From: Xenoacremonium recifei
Lineage: Eukaryota > Ascomycota > Sordariomycetes > Hypocreales > Nectriaceae
Assembly (NCBI GenBank): GCA_012184525.1
Contig: WOFQ01000141.1
Location: forward strand, 1-28,014
Direction of reading: 5' to 3'
DNA: 28,014 nucleotides
Below, piece after piece: positions 20,332 through 28,014 of the stretch (position 1 is the first letter of the stretch; every line of letters begins with the position of its first letter). The notes below the pieces were generated by a model. That model did not search any database. It was not told the origin of the DNA and saw only the letters and a program-made list of their open reading frames with translations. A program made the translations under genes and the position numbers.

Positions 20332-22059
20332 CTAATTGGCTTCCGTGTCTTCCTTTGTAGGTCCATCAGCGATTCCTCTTTCAAGATGGGTAACTCTCGT
20401 ATTCGCAAACAGACGAGTTGGCGTCTTCTGCTCAAAAAGGATGTCCAACTCTGCATACGTTCGACCCTTCGCCTCTGGCAATCGGAAGAACATCCACGCA
20501 AGGCAACAAATAGCGACGCCGGCCCAGAAGAACCCCGACTTGGCCGCCCAATTCCAGGCACTGGGGTTAATCATCCTCGGCGTGAGAATATTGCAGATAA
20601 TGCCACAAATGTTGTAGACACAGCGTGCGAGGACAACAGTTTTGGCGCGGAGTCGAGTCGAGTAGATGGTATCTCCGCAACGATGCAAAAGCAGACAGGA
20701 CCTATGGAGATGTCATAGAAGAAAGTCAAGACGAGAAGAAGCGACCCAGCAGCCCAAGCCGTGGCCTCAACCTGCTTGGGAATACCCACAGCACCCATCG
20801 CCAACAGCAGCACGACAGAAATCGATGTCCCCGTAAGGTACAGGGTACGCCGCCCGAACATGCTCATCAGCCACCAACTCAGCATAGTTCCCACGAAGCC
20901 GATGGCAAACTGGCCAATGGATAGATTGAGTGCCTGTACAGTTGGAAGTCCGGCCTGTTGATAGAAGTAGACCGAGTAACCCATGAGTGACGATCCGCAA
21001 ATCATTTGTGACGCATAAGCCATGCAGGCAATTTCGGTTCGCCGCAGATTACTTGTCTGGAAGCACTCTTTGTAAGAAGTACCTTCCTTCTCCAGACGTT
21101 CTACCTCGTTAGTGTAGATAATCATGGCAAGCGTATAGGATACTTCTGTTTCTTTTTCGGAACTTGGACCACTGCGTAGCTGCAAGAGGACAGATTTCGC
21201 CTCCTCTTGAAGTCCATGTCGTACCAACCACCACGGCGATTCGGGGGCAAGCCAACAACCGATCAAGATAGGCACTGGCCACATCCACTGGAGTCCAAAG
21301 GGGATTCGGTATGCCCACTCGTCGTTCAGTTGGATGAAGGCACGCAGAACGCCAGATGAAAGTAGCTGACCCATGACGAAGCACAAGTTCACGTAGGTAG
21401 TCAGGTAAGCCCGTAGTGGCACAGGACAAACATCAGCAGCGTACGTCGTGGTTATGGCCTGGAAGGCGCCCCATGAAATGCCGCAAAGGACTTCGCCAAC
21501 GACGAGGATGCCAACACTAGGCGAGAAGAACGGGACGAAGATGAAGATGATTAGCGCTATGATATTGAGTAGCATCGTTTTCCTAGGCATGTCAGCACCT
21601 TCCTCTTGAAATTACCAGGCCAAGGAACGGGAGAAGCGCAGTGCTTACCGATATCCCCATCTCTCCACGAACCAACCAGGGCTCCATTCGTAAGGGCCGA
21701 TTGCCAGGAGGAGAGAAGCTGGTAGCTGCCGTCAGACTGTGGCTGCCCGTACCGTCGGGTGAACTGTGGGAAGGCGAAGAAAGAGCCAATCTACACAGAA
21801 GTGGACGGTCAACCACGCAGTTAGGGTAGCAAAACCAACATGTACTCACCAATACAAGATCGAAGCCCTCCATTACAATAGCAGTAGATAATATGACGGA
21901 CCACATGATGGCCTTGGGGTAGAGTCGTACAGCCTCAGAGACGCTCATTGCCTTCTGTCGTTCTGTTTCTTCGATGGCATCTTGAACCAACGAGGGATGC
22001 ATCGACTCAAAATGTTGCACCAGGCCGTCAGCGACCTTGAGCTTCTCCTCGTTCGTCAT
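20332..22059 (-). pseudogene. Broken MFS alpha-glucoside (maltose-type) permease
   Basis: Exons 22059-21850, 21790-21649 and 21582-20332, separated by introns of 59 and 66 nt with good signals. The N-terminus matches the maltose/alpha-glucoside permease group ('SVILSTAIVMEGFDLVL'), as do 'DGSYQLLSSWQSALTNGALVG', 'CGISWGAFQAITTTYA', 'LAPESPWWLVRHG' and 'LPEAKGRTYAELDILFE'. Two lesions are visible. First, between 'NGALVG' and 'ERWGYRKTM' the frame changes and about 8-10 residues of the expected TM2 region are missing, at about 21665-21680. Second, at 20651-20660 the 5-bp unit CGACT is tandemly duplicated, which shifts the frame inside the conserved PSTRLRAKT motif; both sides of the motif are present in different frames. 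The rest is intact, so decay looks recent. Sequencing error is possible for either site but less likely for both. Confidence 0.75.
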
Positions 22060-22516
22060 GTTGAAGAAGGCAAAGATATCAAGGGAAGATAAAACTGAAG
22101 TCTCTAATGTGTGTACACAGCTTCGAAGTCTTGAATAGCAAGGCTGTCGGTGCGTTGGGAACCAGAGATTTTATAGATTAACGCCAGGGAGCAATTTTAG
22201 GGCGATCAAGGTCTCCCATGGGGTCACCGGGCTCCTCTTCTCCTTGCGGGGAGGTTATGGAGTAGTCACGAGCCAGAAAAGTTCGGAGAATCTTGAACTT
22301 TCGGAGAATCTTCAAGTTTCGGAGAATCCTATGTTAGGCGAAAGCTATGTCAGAAAAAATGACACCGCTGGTATTTGATGAAAATTTTCGTCTGGAAGCA
22401 GCACATGAGTCATCTTTCTATTAATACAAGAGTGTGGCCTGAGTAGGTTACGTCTCCCTGTAACATGCCGCCGCGGTTATCCGATTGTCTCCCAGCACAC
22501 TCGTTCCCCTACAGCG
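22060..22516. promoter_or_regulatory. Divergent promoter between the permease pseudogene and the GH15 gene
   Basis: The spacer of 457 bp holds three 18-bp direct repeats (22281-22331, listed separately) and a GCGGGG at 22246-22251 that fits the CreA carbon-repressor consensus SYGGRG. The layout suits a carbohydrate-inducible, glucose-repressed divergent pair. Confidence 0.5.
22281..22331 (+). promoter_or_regulatory. Three direct repeats TTCGGAGAATC, period 18 bp
   Basis: CGGAGAATC occurs with CGG at 22284, 22302 and 22320, exactly 18 bp apart, with similar spacers (CTTGAACTT, CTTCAAGTT). CGG triplets in direct orientation are typical half-sites of Zn2Cys6 factors. The array ends about 185 bp before the GH15 start and about 220 bp from the permease start, so it can serve both. 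Confidence 0.6.
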
Positions 22517-24445
22517 ATGGCTGAGGCTCGACTTCCATCTATTGCCTCCGGCAACGGACGCCTTCTAGTGACTATGGACTCTGAGGGAGAGGTCCTTAGT
22601 GCTTGTTGGCCAAGCATTGACTCGCCCAACCAATTTGCTTTTTTCAAAGTCCAACCGGCTCATGGGCAAGTCGTCGAAAGGATCTCGACCCCGAGCCCAG
22701 CTGGTTATGTTGACGGGACAAACATTTCGACATCCCAGAGCCAAGAGGGTCTTCGATTCACTGATGCTGTCGTCGATCTCGAACAAGATAGCTCCCAAGT
22801 TGACTTCTTCGTGCGAAAGATCAGCGGACCGCATCCGGCACTCAGACTCCTCGTTCAGCCTAACATGGATGGCCGCCCCGGTGCTCAAACGATCTATTGG
22901 GACGATGAATCTCAAGCACTTCTTGCTTTCTGTCGCCGAAGATGGGTCGCCATCAGTTCGTCTTGCGGTCGAGTCGAAGGATTCCATTGCGGCCGACTCA
23001 ATTCACCCAGCGCAGCCTCGAAGTTCCTCGATGCGAATACTCTCCCCGGCGAACGAATCGCTTTCCGAGAGGTAGACGCTGTTCTTGGCCTCAAGGAGTC
23101 GTCAAATGATACGATTATTCTGGCAGCGTTTGGTCGGACTCGAGAAGACGTTCTGGATGGCCTGAATTCGCAACGGGATTATCAGTGGACGCATTTTGCG
23201 AGATTGGCTGAACAACGAGCGAGCCAAGTCCTGGCCGAATCTCGACTTACTGGATGGACACCTGCCGTAACTCGAATGCTTCGTCGGTCGTCTCTGGTAT
23301 GGGATGTATTGACTAATCGATCCACGGGTGGCATGATTGCCGGCCCAGATGTCCAATCCGGGATAGCGTCTGCACCTGGCTATGCCGCGTTTTGGGCACG
23401 GGATGCGGCTTGGGCACTTCTTGGAACTGTAGCAATGGGACACTTTACCTTGAGTAAGAGGGTCCTTGACTTTGCATGGGCAGCCCAGTCCCCCGAAGGA
23501 CTATGGCTACACCGGCATCACACCGACCATAGTTTGGCGTCCAGCTGGGGCTTGCACCAGATCGATGAGACAGGCATCATCTTGCACTGCTTCAAAAACT
23601 ACATTGATGCCACAGGTGATGTGTCTATGTTGAAGGACCACTGGGGTGGCGTAGAAAATGCAGCCGAGTTTCTAGTGCGCAGTCGCGACGAAAAGAGAAG
23701 GATTCCCGTACAAAGCGTCGACCTTTGGGAAGAGCGGGAGGGCTTTCATCTCTACACCGCAGCCAGTACGATAGGTGGACTGAGGGCCGCCGTGGCTTTA
23801 TCTTCGAAAGTGCAGGTGAAGAGCATTGCCATTGGCAGATGGGCTTCCGTCGCCGACGATATGCAACGAGAAGCAGAGGTGCAATTTTGGGACCACCAAC
23901 GTGGACGGTTCATAACCTCTCTAGAAAACAGTGCTGCTCTGCCTATGTCTGACCCAGAACGTCCAGAACTCAACGCGAAGGTCCAGAGATCGAAACCTCA
24001 GACAGCAATTCCCCAGTACCCAAACTGGCGCGACGAACAAGTCGAGGCAGTTACCCACACTCACGATATCTCCTCCATAGCTTTGGCAGTGCCGTTCAAT
24101 ATCCTACCGCTGGATGATCATAGAATCATTGCAACGGTCGAAAGCATCCGAAAATATCTGTGGAATGAACGGGTGGGTGGGTTGCATCGTTATGAAAATG
24201 ACTCCTATGGAGGTGGAAATCCGTGGCCGTTGGCAACGCTGTGGCTTGCTATTTATGAGGCAGGTCGGGGCAACAAGGAGGAGGCAATGGAATTGGTTGA
24301 ATGGGTCATTGAGCACTCGACCACTGCCGGTTTGATACCGGAACAAGTCCATCGGTTAGATGGACATCCGGTTGCTTCTGTGCCACTCTCGTGGTCGCAT
24401 GGGATGATAGCTATTGCAGTGGCTGCCTGTAATGACAATAAGTAG
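22517..24445 (+). CDS. Bacterial-type GH15 glycosidase (glucoamylase/glucodextranase/trehalase-like), 642 aa, intronless
   Basis: One uninterrupted exon. Residues about 1-230 form the beta-sandwich N-terminal domain of prokaryotic GH15 enzymes ('IASGNGRLLVTMDSEGEV', 'WPSIDSPNQFAFF'). The (alpha/alpha)6 catalytic domain follows with 'YAAFWARDAAWALLG', 'VDLWEEREGFHLYTAAS' (Glu405, position of the general acid), 'YGGGNPWPLATLWLA' and 'LIPEQVHRLDGHPVAS' (Glu609, position of the general base), then 'VPLSWSHGMIAIAVAA'. There is no signal peptide, starch-binding domain or linker, unlike the secreted glucoamylases of filamentous fungi, so the enzyme is probably cytosolic and acts on an imported short alpha-glucoside. 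All other complete genes here have introns; lack of any is compatible with acquisition from bacteria but not proof. It is divergent from the permease pseudogene. Confidence 0.88.
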   Translation: MAEARLPSIASGNGRLLVTMDSEGEVLSACWPSIDSPNQFAFFKVQPAHGQVVERISTPSPAGYVDGTNISTSQSQEGLRFTDAVVDLEQDSSQVDFFVRKISGPHPALRLLVQPNMDGRPGAQTIYWDDESQALLAFCRRRWVAISSSCGRVEGFHCGRLNSPSAASKFLDANTLPGERIAFREVDAVLGLKESSNDTIILAAFGRTREDVLDGLNSQRDYQWTHFARLAEQRASQVLAESRLTGWTPAVTRMLRRSSLVWDVLTNRSTGGMIAGPDVQSGIASAPGYAAFWARDAAWALLGTVAMGHFTLSKRVLDFAWAAQSPEGLWLHRHHTDHSLASSWGLHQIDETGIILHCFKNYIDATGDVSMLKDHWGGVENAAEFLVRSRDEKRRIPVQSVDLWEEREGFHLYTAASTIGGLRAAVALSSKVQVKSIAIGRWASVADDMQREAEVQFWDHQRGRFITSLENSAALPMSDPERPELNAKVQRSKPQTAIPQYPNWRDEQVEAVTHTHDISSIALAVPFNILPLDDHRIIATVESIRKYLWNERVGGLHRYENDSYGGGNPWPLATLWLAIYEAGRGNKEEAMELVEWVIEHSTTAGLIPEQVHRLDGHPVASVPLSWSHGMIAIAVAACNDNK

Positions 24446-25026
24446 ATATTAAAGATATAGACCCTGATAGAGTTTTCTGCTTCTATCACTTTTCAGCGCC
24501 GCGGGGTACCACAATTCCCCGTCGGGCTATACCTATGCGGCAAGAAGGCATAATTTCGCGGGAAAGCTAGGTAATGCTAAATAGCTATATCTATAGTTCA
24601 ATCGCAGAGAGCTTAGTATAATACTTATCTTGTCACGACCCACCACGGAACGGTATATTGAAGAATCACGTAGGTAAGCATATAACTAGGGAATATATAA
24701 TAGGATCATGTTGCAAAGGGGATCACTGTGATCTATGATTACAGGCGATCCAGGATTATTGTGATCTAAGAAAGACTATAATCTAAGTAATATTATATAG
24801 CAATATGACTCATCAGTGTGCCGTTCTGTGGTCGGTCGTGATATTATACTTTTAGATTATAGTAATCCTTTATAGCTCATAGTAATCTAACCTCATTTCC
24901 TATAATCTATATTCTGTCTTATACTAGCGCGTTAGTTATATGAATGCATGTGACTCATCAGCGTGCCGTCCTGTAGTAGGTCGTAGCACTCAAGGCATTT
25001 CCCCCTTAGTGTCTTACTACCTCCAC
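24446..25026. other. AT-rich intergenic region made of repeat-like sequence
   Basis: No gene. The region from 24631 to 24987 contains several related copies of a short motif in both orientations (next entry). Flanks are AT-rich. The segment nearest 25027 is the 3' flank of the P450 gene. Confidence 0.6.
24631..24988. repeat. Inverted and direct repeats resembling ends of a small transposon or solo LTR
   Basis: TCACGACCCACCACGGAACGG at 24633-24653 is matched in reverse complement, with three differences, by 24821-24841. A second copy in that reverse orientation, starting with the shared TGACTCATCAGYGTGCC, lies at about 24950-24987, so the pieces at 24806-24841 and 24950-24987 are direct repeats. 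A further inverted pair, ACTATAATCTAA at about 24774-24785 and TTAGATTATAGT at about 24851-24862, nests around the middle copy. The TGTCACGACCC start is suggestive of an LTR end or a MITE. No coding sequence is left. Confidence 0.55.
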
Positions 25027-27050
25027 TTAGGCGAATTCAACCTTCATAACCATACCGTCGACAGGCTTATCTGTAACCTGTGAGGTCTATCCAACTCGTC
25101 AGCCAGGAGGGTCTTGAGCCGATCGCTGGGGTGGACTTACACTGAAAAGCTCCGATGCCGTCTCATAATAGCCCTTATCGTCTAGGACGGGTTTCCGGTT
25201 ATCATCCAACTTCAACTCTCCCTGCCCAACCTTGATGAAGTTGAAGTGTCTACCAATGCAGGCCAAGAGGATGCGAACTTCCATGTTGGCGAGCTCAGAC
25301 CCGGTACATCGCCTGGGGCCTCTTTCATACGGGCGCCACGCGCTTTCGGGGATGTTGTCTGCTTCAGGACCAATCCAACGCTCCGGCATGAAGAGGTCTC
25401 TGGTCTCTCCGAAGATGGCCGGGTCACGTTGGATTGTGTAGGCCCGCGGCGTGAGTACAAGACCGTCTACTATCAGTCGTTGGCCATCGGGGAGGTTAAG
25501 AAAGGTGCCAGATCCCTCGGGTGCTAATCTGGCAGTGGTTCCAGGAGGATGTAGACGCAGTGCCTCCTTGATGATGGCGTCGGTATCTATCGGACCCTTG
25601 TCAGCCATCAGAATATCGTAGGGCTAGCTTCCGGCCTTGACTTGGTAACTCACAGGTTAGCCGGCTCATCAATTCTCTATTCTTAGGTTCCTTCAGCTGC
25701 CCGATGACGGCCGAGGGACTGGGGTCGGGACCGAATATCTCATCTAGCTCGTCTCGCAAGGCTCTCAAGGACCTTGGGCGCCGATGAAGCTCGTAGAAGA
25801 TCCATTGCATAAGGATGCTGGTGGTGTCGTGACCGGCGAACAAGAACCCGCGACAAGTATCACTCATCTGTTGGAGAATCTCTGGGGTAAGCCTTTCTAT
25901 GCCATCCAAGCTAAGGGCAGCCACGCTGCGTGAAGCCTTAGCATCGCCCTTGATCATCTTCTCATGCTTTTTCCTGATGACATCTTTCAATATCGCGTCG
26001 AGTTGTTTGTCCAGTGCCCTTATCTCTCTCTCTGCTTTGGTAAAGTACCTCCTCAGCCAGTGTTTCCCGACCTCTCTCTTGTTGTAGGCTTGGGAGAGAG
26101 CCCTGTATGTTAATAGTACATCGCTTTGCGCCCGGGGAATTTGAGCATTGAGATCTATGTCGAATGTCACAATACCTGGACCACTAGGTCAGTTTTGGTC
26201 CATTTCATTTGACCGTCACTTCAAGAACTTACCAATCACGTCAAATGCCAAGTTCGTGGTCAGCTCATCCATGCGAAACTCCTCGCCAGATCGTGCTCGC
26301 TCTTCGAGGTGGTCGATGAAGTATTGGCTCTTGTCCAAAATGACTTCGACGAGGCTTTGGAGATGCTGGGGCTGGAAACCAGGGAGGATACGCTTTCTCA
26401 GACCTTTCCATTCATCGCCCTATGGCGATTTTCCGACGTGTTATTAATCAGGGGCCCGACATAGGAAGGACTCATCTTAGACTAGGTGAGAGCTTACATC
26501 TAAAGTGACCAGTGAGCGCGATCCAACCAAAGGACTCAAATCCTGTATGGCAGGGTGCTTTGGTATGCTCGTGGTGAATTGTTTGGATGGCTTTGTCACC
26601 TGCTCAGCGACGCTGTTGTTTAGGATGAAGAGAATGAGCAGAGGCTCGACAGGCCTCCAGTCTACCAGCAGAACGGGAGGAAACCCAAGCTTCTGAGCCT
26701 GCTCGTACAGGATCATATCTAGAAGAGAGTATTATTGTGATTAGCATACTGCAATATCTTCGCGCAGCGCGATGTGCCGATGCGGGGATGCTCGAGTCGC
26801 CCGTGTACAACCAAGGCTCCTACATACCAAAGGATCGGCGCGGATCACCCGCAGCCGCGGATTTTTCAATCCAGGGCCAATGTCCTCTGGTGCTGTCTGG
26901 CTGCTCTGGCTGGGGGAAATGGGCATAATGCTTGATGTCGATCCGGGCCTGTTTCACACGTCGCAAAATGTGCAGCACACCCAGCGGCACAAGTGCCAAG
27001 AGAAGCGTGCGCCAGTAAGCAAGCAGAAGCTGGAGCATGTAGTTAAGCAT
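25027..27050 (-). CDS. Cytochrome P450 monooxygenase, 549 aa
   Basis: Exons 27050-26828, 26718-26498, 26419-26233, 26175-25654, 25586-25141 and 25077-25027; introns of 109, 78, 57, 67 and 63 nt, all phases matching. The last, 17-codon exon is easily missed: it replaces a read-through tail by 'TDKPVDGMVMKVEFA'. An N-terminal membrane anchor (about residues 5-27) places it on the endoplasmic reticulum. P450 marks: 'DEWKGLRKRILPGF' (C-helix region), I-helix 'FAGHDTTS' (A324-T329), ExxR 'EALR' (E392-R395), 'FMPERW', and the heme loop 'YERGPRRCTG' with ligand Cys478; the usual Phe at the start of the loop is Tyr471. The build recalls the StcB-like group of secondary-metabolism P450s, but no biosynthetic backbone gene lies in the window, so the substrate is unknown. 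Confidence 0.92.
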
Positions 27051-27783
27051 GTTTTGGGTGCTGGATGGTGAACTTGCTCTTCAACTTGACGTTTATAGCA
27101 GGTATACGTACGCATTAGTCGCATGGAGGATCCGGAGGGAAGTCTGGGCGGGAATTGGGGCATGGCAAAATTCTTCGGGCTTTGGACCTATTCTCTATCC
27201 CATTTTATATTGTGATCCCCGCCTAGCCCAATGAGAACAACACGAACAACCCCCTCTTTATTTCAAATTGCGATGAGGGGCAATTGTATGCCCTGGCCGG
27301 CATTTGACTTGATGAGCCGACCCAAGCCAAACCAAGCTAAGCTAAACCCGGATGTTGCCGTTGTTGATCATGCCCGTGCATAATCTGATTAATCTGATAA
27401 AGTAAAGGATCTGATCTACTTACCAGAGGGATATACGGGTATGCAGTGGATAGTAGGTCCGCTTATTGGTGAGACCTGCAACGACATCCTCTGCTACTCC
27501 ACTCACAAACCCGAGCAGACAATGACGGGTGAGGCATTTATTTTCCGACGAAAGATAGCGTAGATCGGGATATGGAGCATGCGGTCATTTTTTGTTACAT
27601 AGTCTAAAGCAAAACAGAGACCATGATACATTACGGTGCAGTGCGGGAGGTATTTTCCTCGCCGCTAATCGGATAGTGAATTAAATTTAGGACAAGAAGA
27701 ACTCAAATCCATTATTCGCGGTTCTTGGATCTCATTTAATGCTCTTAGGTTAATTCAAAGCCCTGAAACCTAGATCTATATGT

Positions 27784-27813
27784 GTTTTGTTTTGTTTTGT
27801 TTTGTTTTGTTTT
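27784..27813. repeat. Microsatellite (GTTTT)6
   Basis: Six perfect GTTTT units. On the minus strand this reads (AAAAC)6 and follows the tRNA-like element after a 7-nt spacer, like the simple-repeat tail of a SINE. Confidence 0.9.
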
Positions 27814-27820
27814 ATTAATT

Positions 27821-27893
27821 AACGTCCTGCAGGAGTCGAACCTGCCTGTTCCCTAGAGGGACAAGAGGACGTGCTCAGCTGGTCTAAGGTAGT
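27821..27893 (-). other. Degenerate tRNA-like element (Pol III box A/box B), possible SINE head or tRNA pseudogene
   Basis: The T arm is perfect: stem GCAGG / CCTGC around loop TTCGACT, containing the box B consensus GGTTCGACTCC (27842-27832). A box A-like TAGACCAGCTGA lies at 27886-27875. Total length of 73 nt, a 4-nt variable loop and a 3-bp D stem (GAC/GTC) fit a tRNA. The acceptor stem has only 5 of 7 pairs and the anticodon stem is weak, with no U at position 33, so no amino acid can be assigned and it is probably not a working tRNA. Confidence 0.4.
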
Positions 27894-28014
27894 TATCGCA
27901 GAGGAAGAGGGTAGTCTAAAAATACATTGTAGTTTTTTTTTTTCGCCTGCATTTCTCGCAACTGAGGTCCAGGGTAGGTCCCGCGGTACGCTAGGGGTGG
28001 GTCATGGCCGCGGC

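Larger units (their letters stand above)
27051..28014. other. Intergenic region with tRNA-like element; no protein gene seen
   Basis: The first ~300 bp are the promoter of the P450 gene. Open stretches here are short and featureless. The right part holds a (GTTTT)6 microsatellite and the tRNA-like element listed separately. The window ends in GC-richer sequence with no recognisable start of a gene. Confidence 0.55.

Noticed and set aside
21592..21850. Read-through of the permease first exon ending after 'LGLVISRGRC'
   Set aside because: It ignores a textbook intron at 21791-21849 (GTGAGT, CTAAC, TGTAG) whose removal gives the permease-like exon 2.
25099..25140. P450 end at the stop at 25099
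   Set aside because: The tail after 'ELFS' is unlike P450 ends; splicing at 25140/25078 gives the expected C-terminal strand and a stop at 25027.
1..28014. CRISPR array, phage or bacterial operon features, rRNA genes
   Set aside because: No evenly spaced repeat-spacer pattern, no Shine-Dalgarno-led gene strings, no rRNA-like blocks; the gene structure is eukaryotic throughout.

Overview
The window is nuclear DNA of a filamentous ascomycete. An Aspergillus/Penicillium-type (Eurotiales) fungus is my guess, but the species is not fixed by anything I can see. The evidence is genes with several short introns (about 36-109 nt, GT..AG, CTRAY-like branch sites a few bases before the acceptor), two Zn2Cys6 regulators, MFS sugar carriers, a P450, an NLR-type TPR protein, and AT-rich gene-poor stretches of the kind left by repeat-induced mutation. 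All gene models were spliced by hand; exon phases close exactly except where stated.

Layout. 1-1479: 3' part of an NLR-like protein with near-identical TPR repeats. 1480-3065: AT-rich, no gene. 3066-4577 (-): Myb/SANT-like protein with a GC-AG intron. 4578-6722: no gene recognised. 6723-7183 (-): small secreted cyanovirin-N (CVNH) type protein. 7184-9135: no gene. 9136-17476: a compact block of a secreted nucleoside-hydrolase-fold protein (+), an arylsulfatase (-), a transcription factor with two tandem Zn2Cys6 domains (-) and an MFS sugar transporter (+). 18290-24445: a second block of a Zn2Cys6 regulator (+), a broken alpha-glucoside-permease-like gene (-) and an intronless, bacterial-type GH15 glycosidase (+). 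24446-25026: inverted and direct repeats resembling mobile-element ends. 25027-27050 (-): cytochrome P450. 27051-28014: a degenerate tRNA-like element with an (AAAAC)n tail.

Main observation. The first block appears to be one regulon. The 13-bp everted site CCGAYYTAGTCGG (CCG-N7-CGG) occurs once upstream of the nucleoside-hydrolase-like gene (9019-9031), once upstream of the sulfatase (12554-12566), and once in the shared promoter of the regulator and the transporter (15336-15348). A two-base-shorter relative lies at 8222-8232. The regulator in the same block carries two complete zinc clusters on one chain, so it is the natural candidate to bind these sites. I infer a substrate-inducible catabolic cluster that takes up and desulfates or hydrolyses a sugar- or nucleoside-like compound. 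The substrate is unknown.

The second block looks like an alpha-glucoside utilisation locus whose permease has decayed (apparent internal deletion plus a 5-bp tandem duplication) while regulator and hydrolase remain open.
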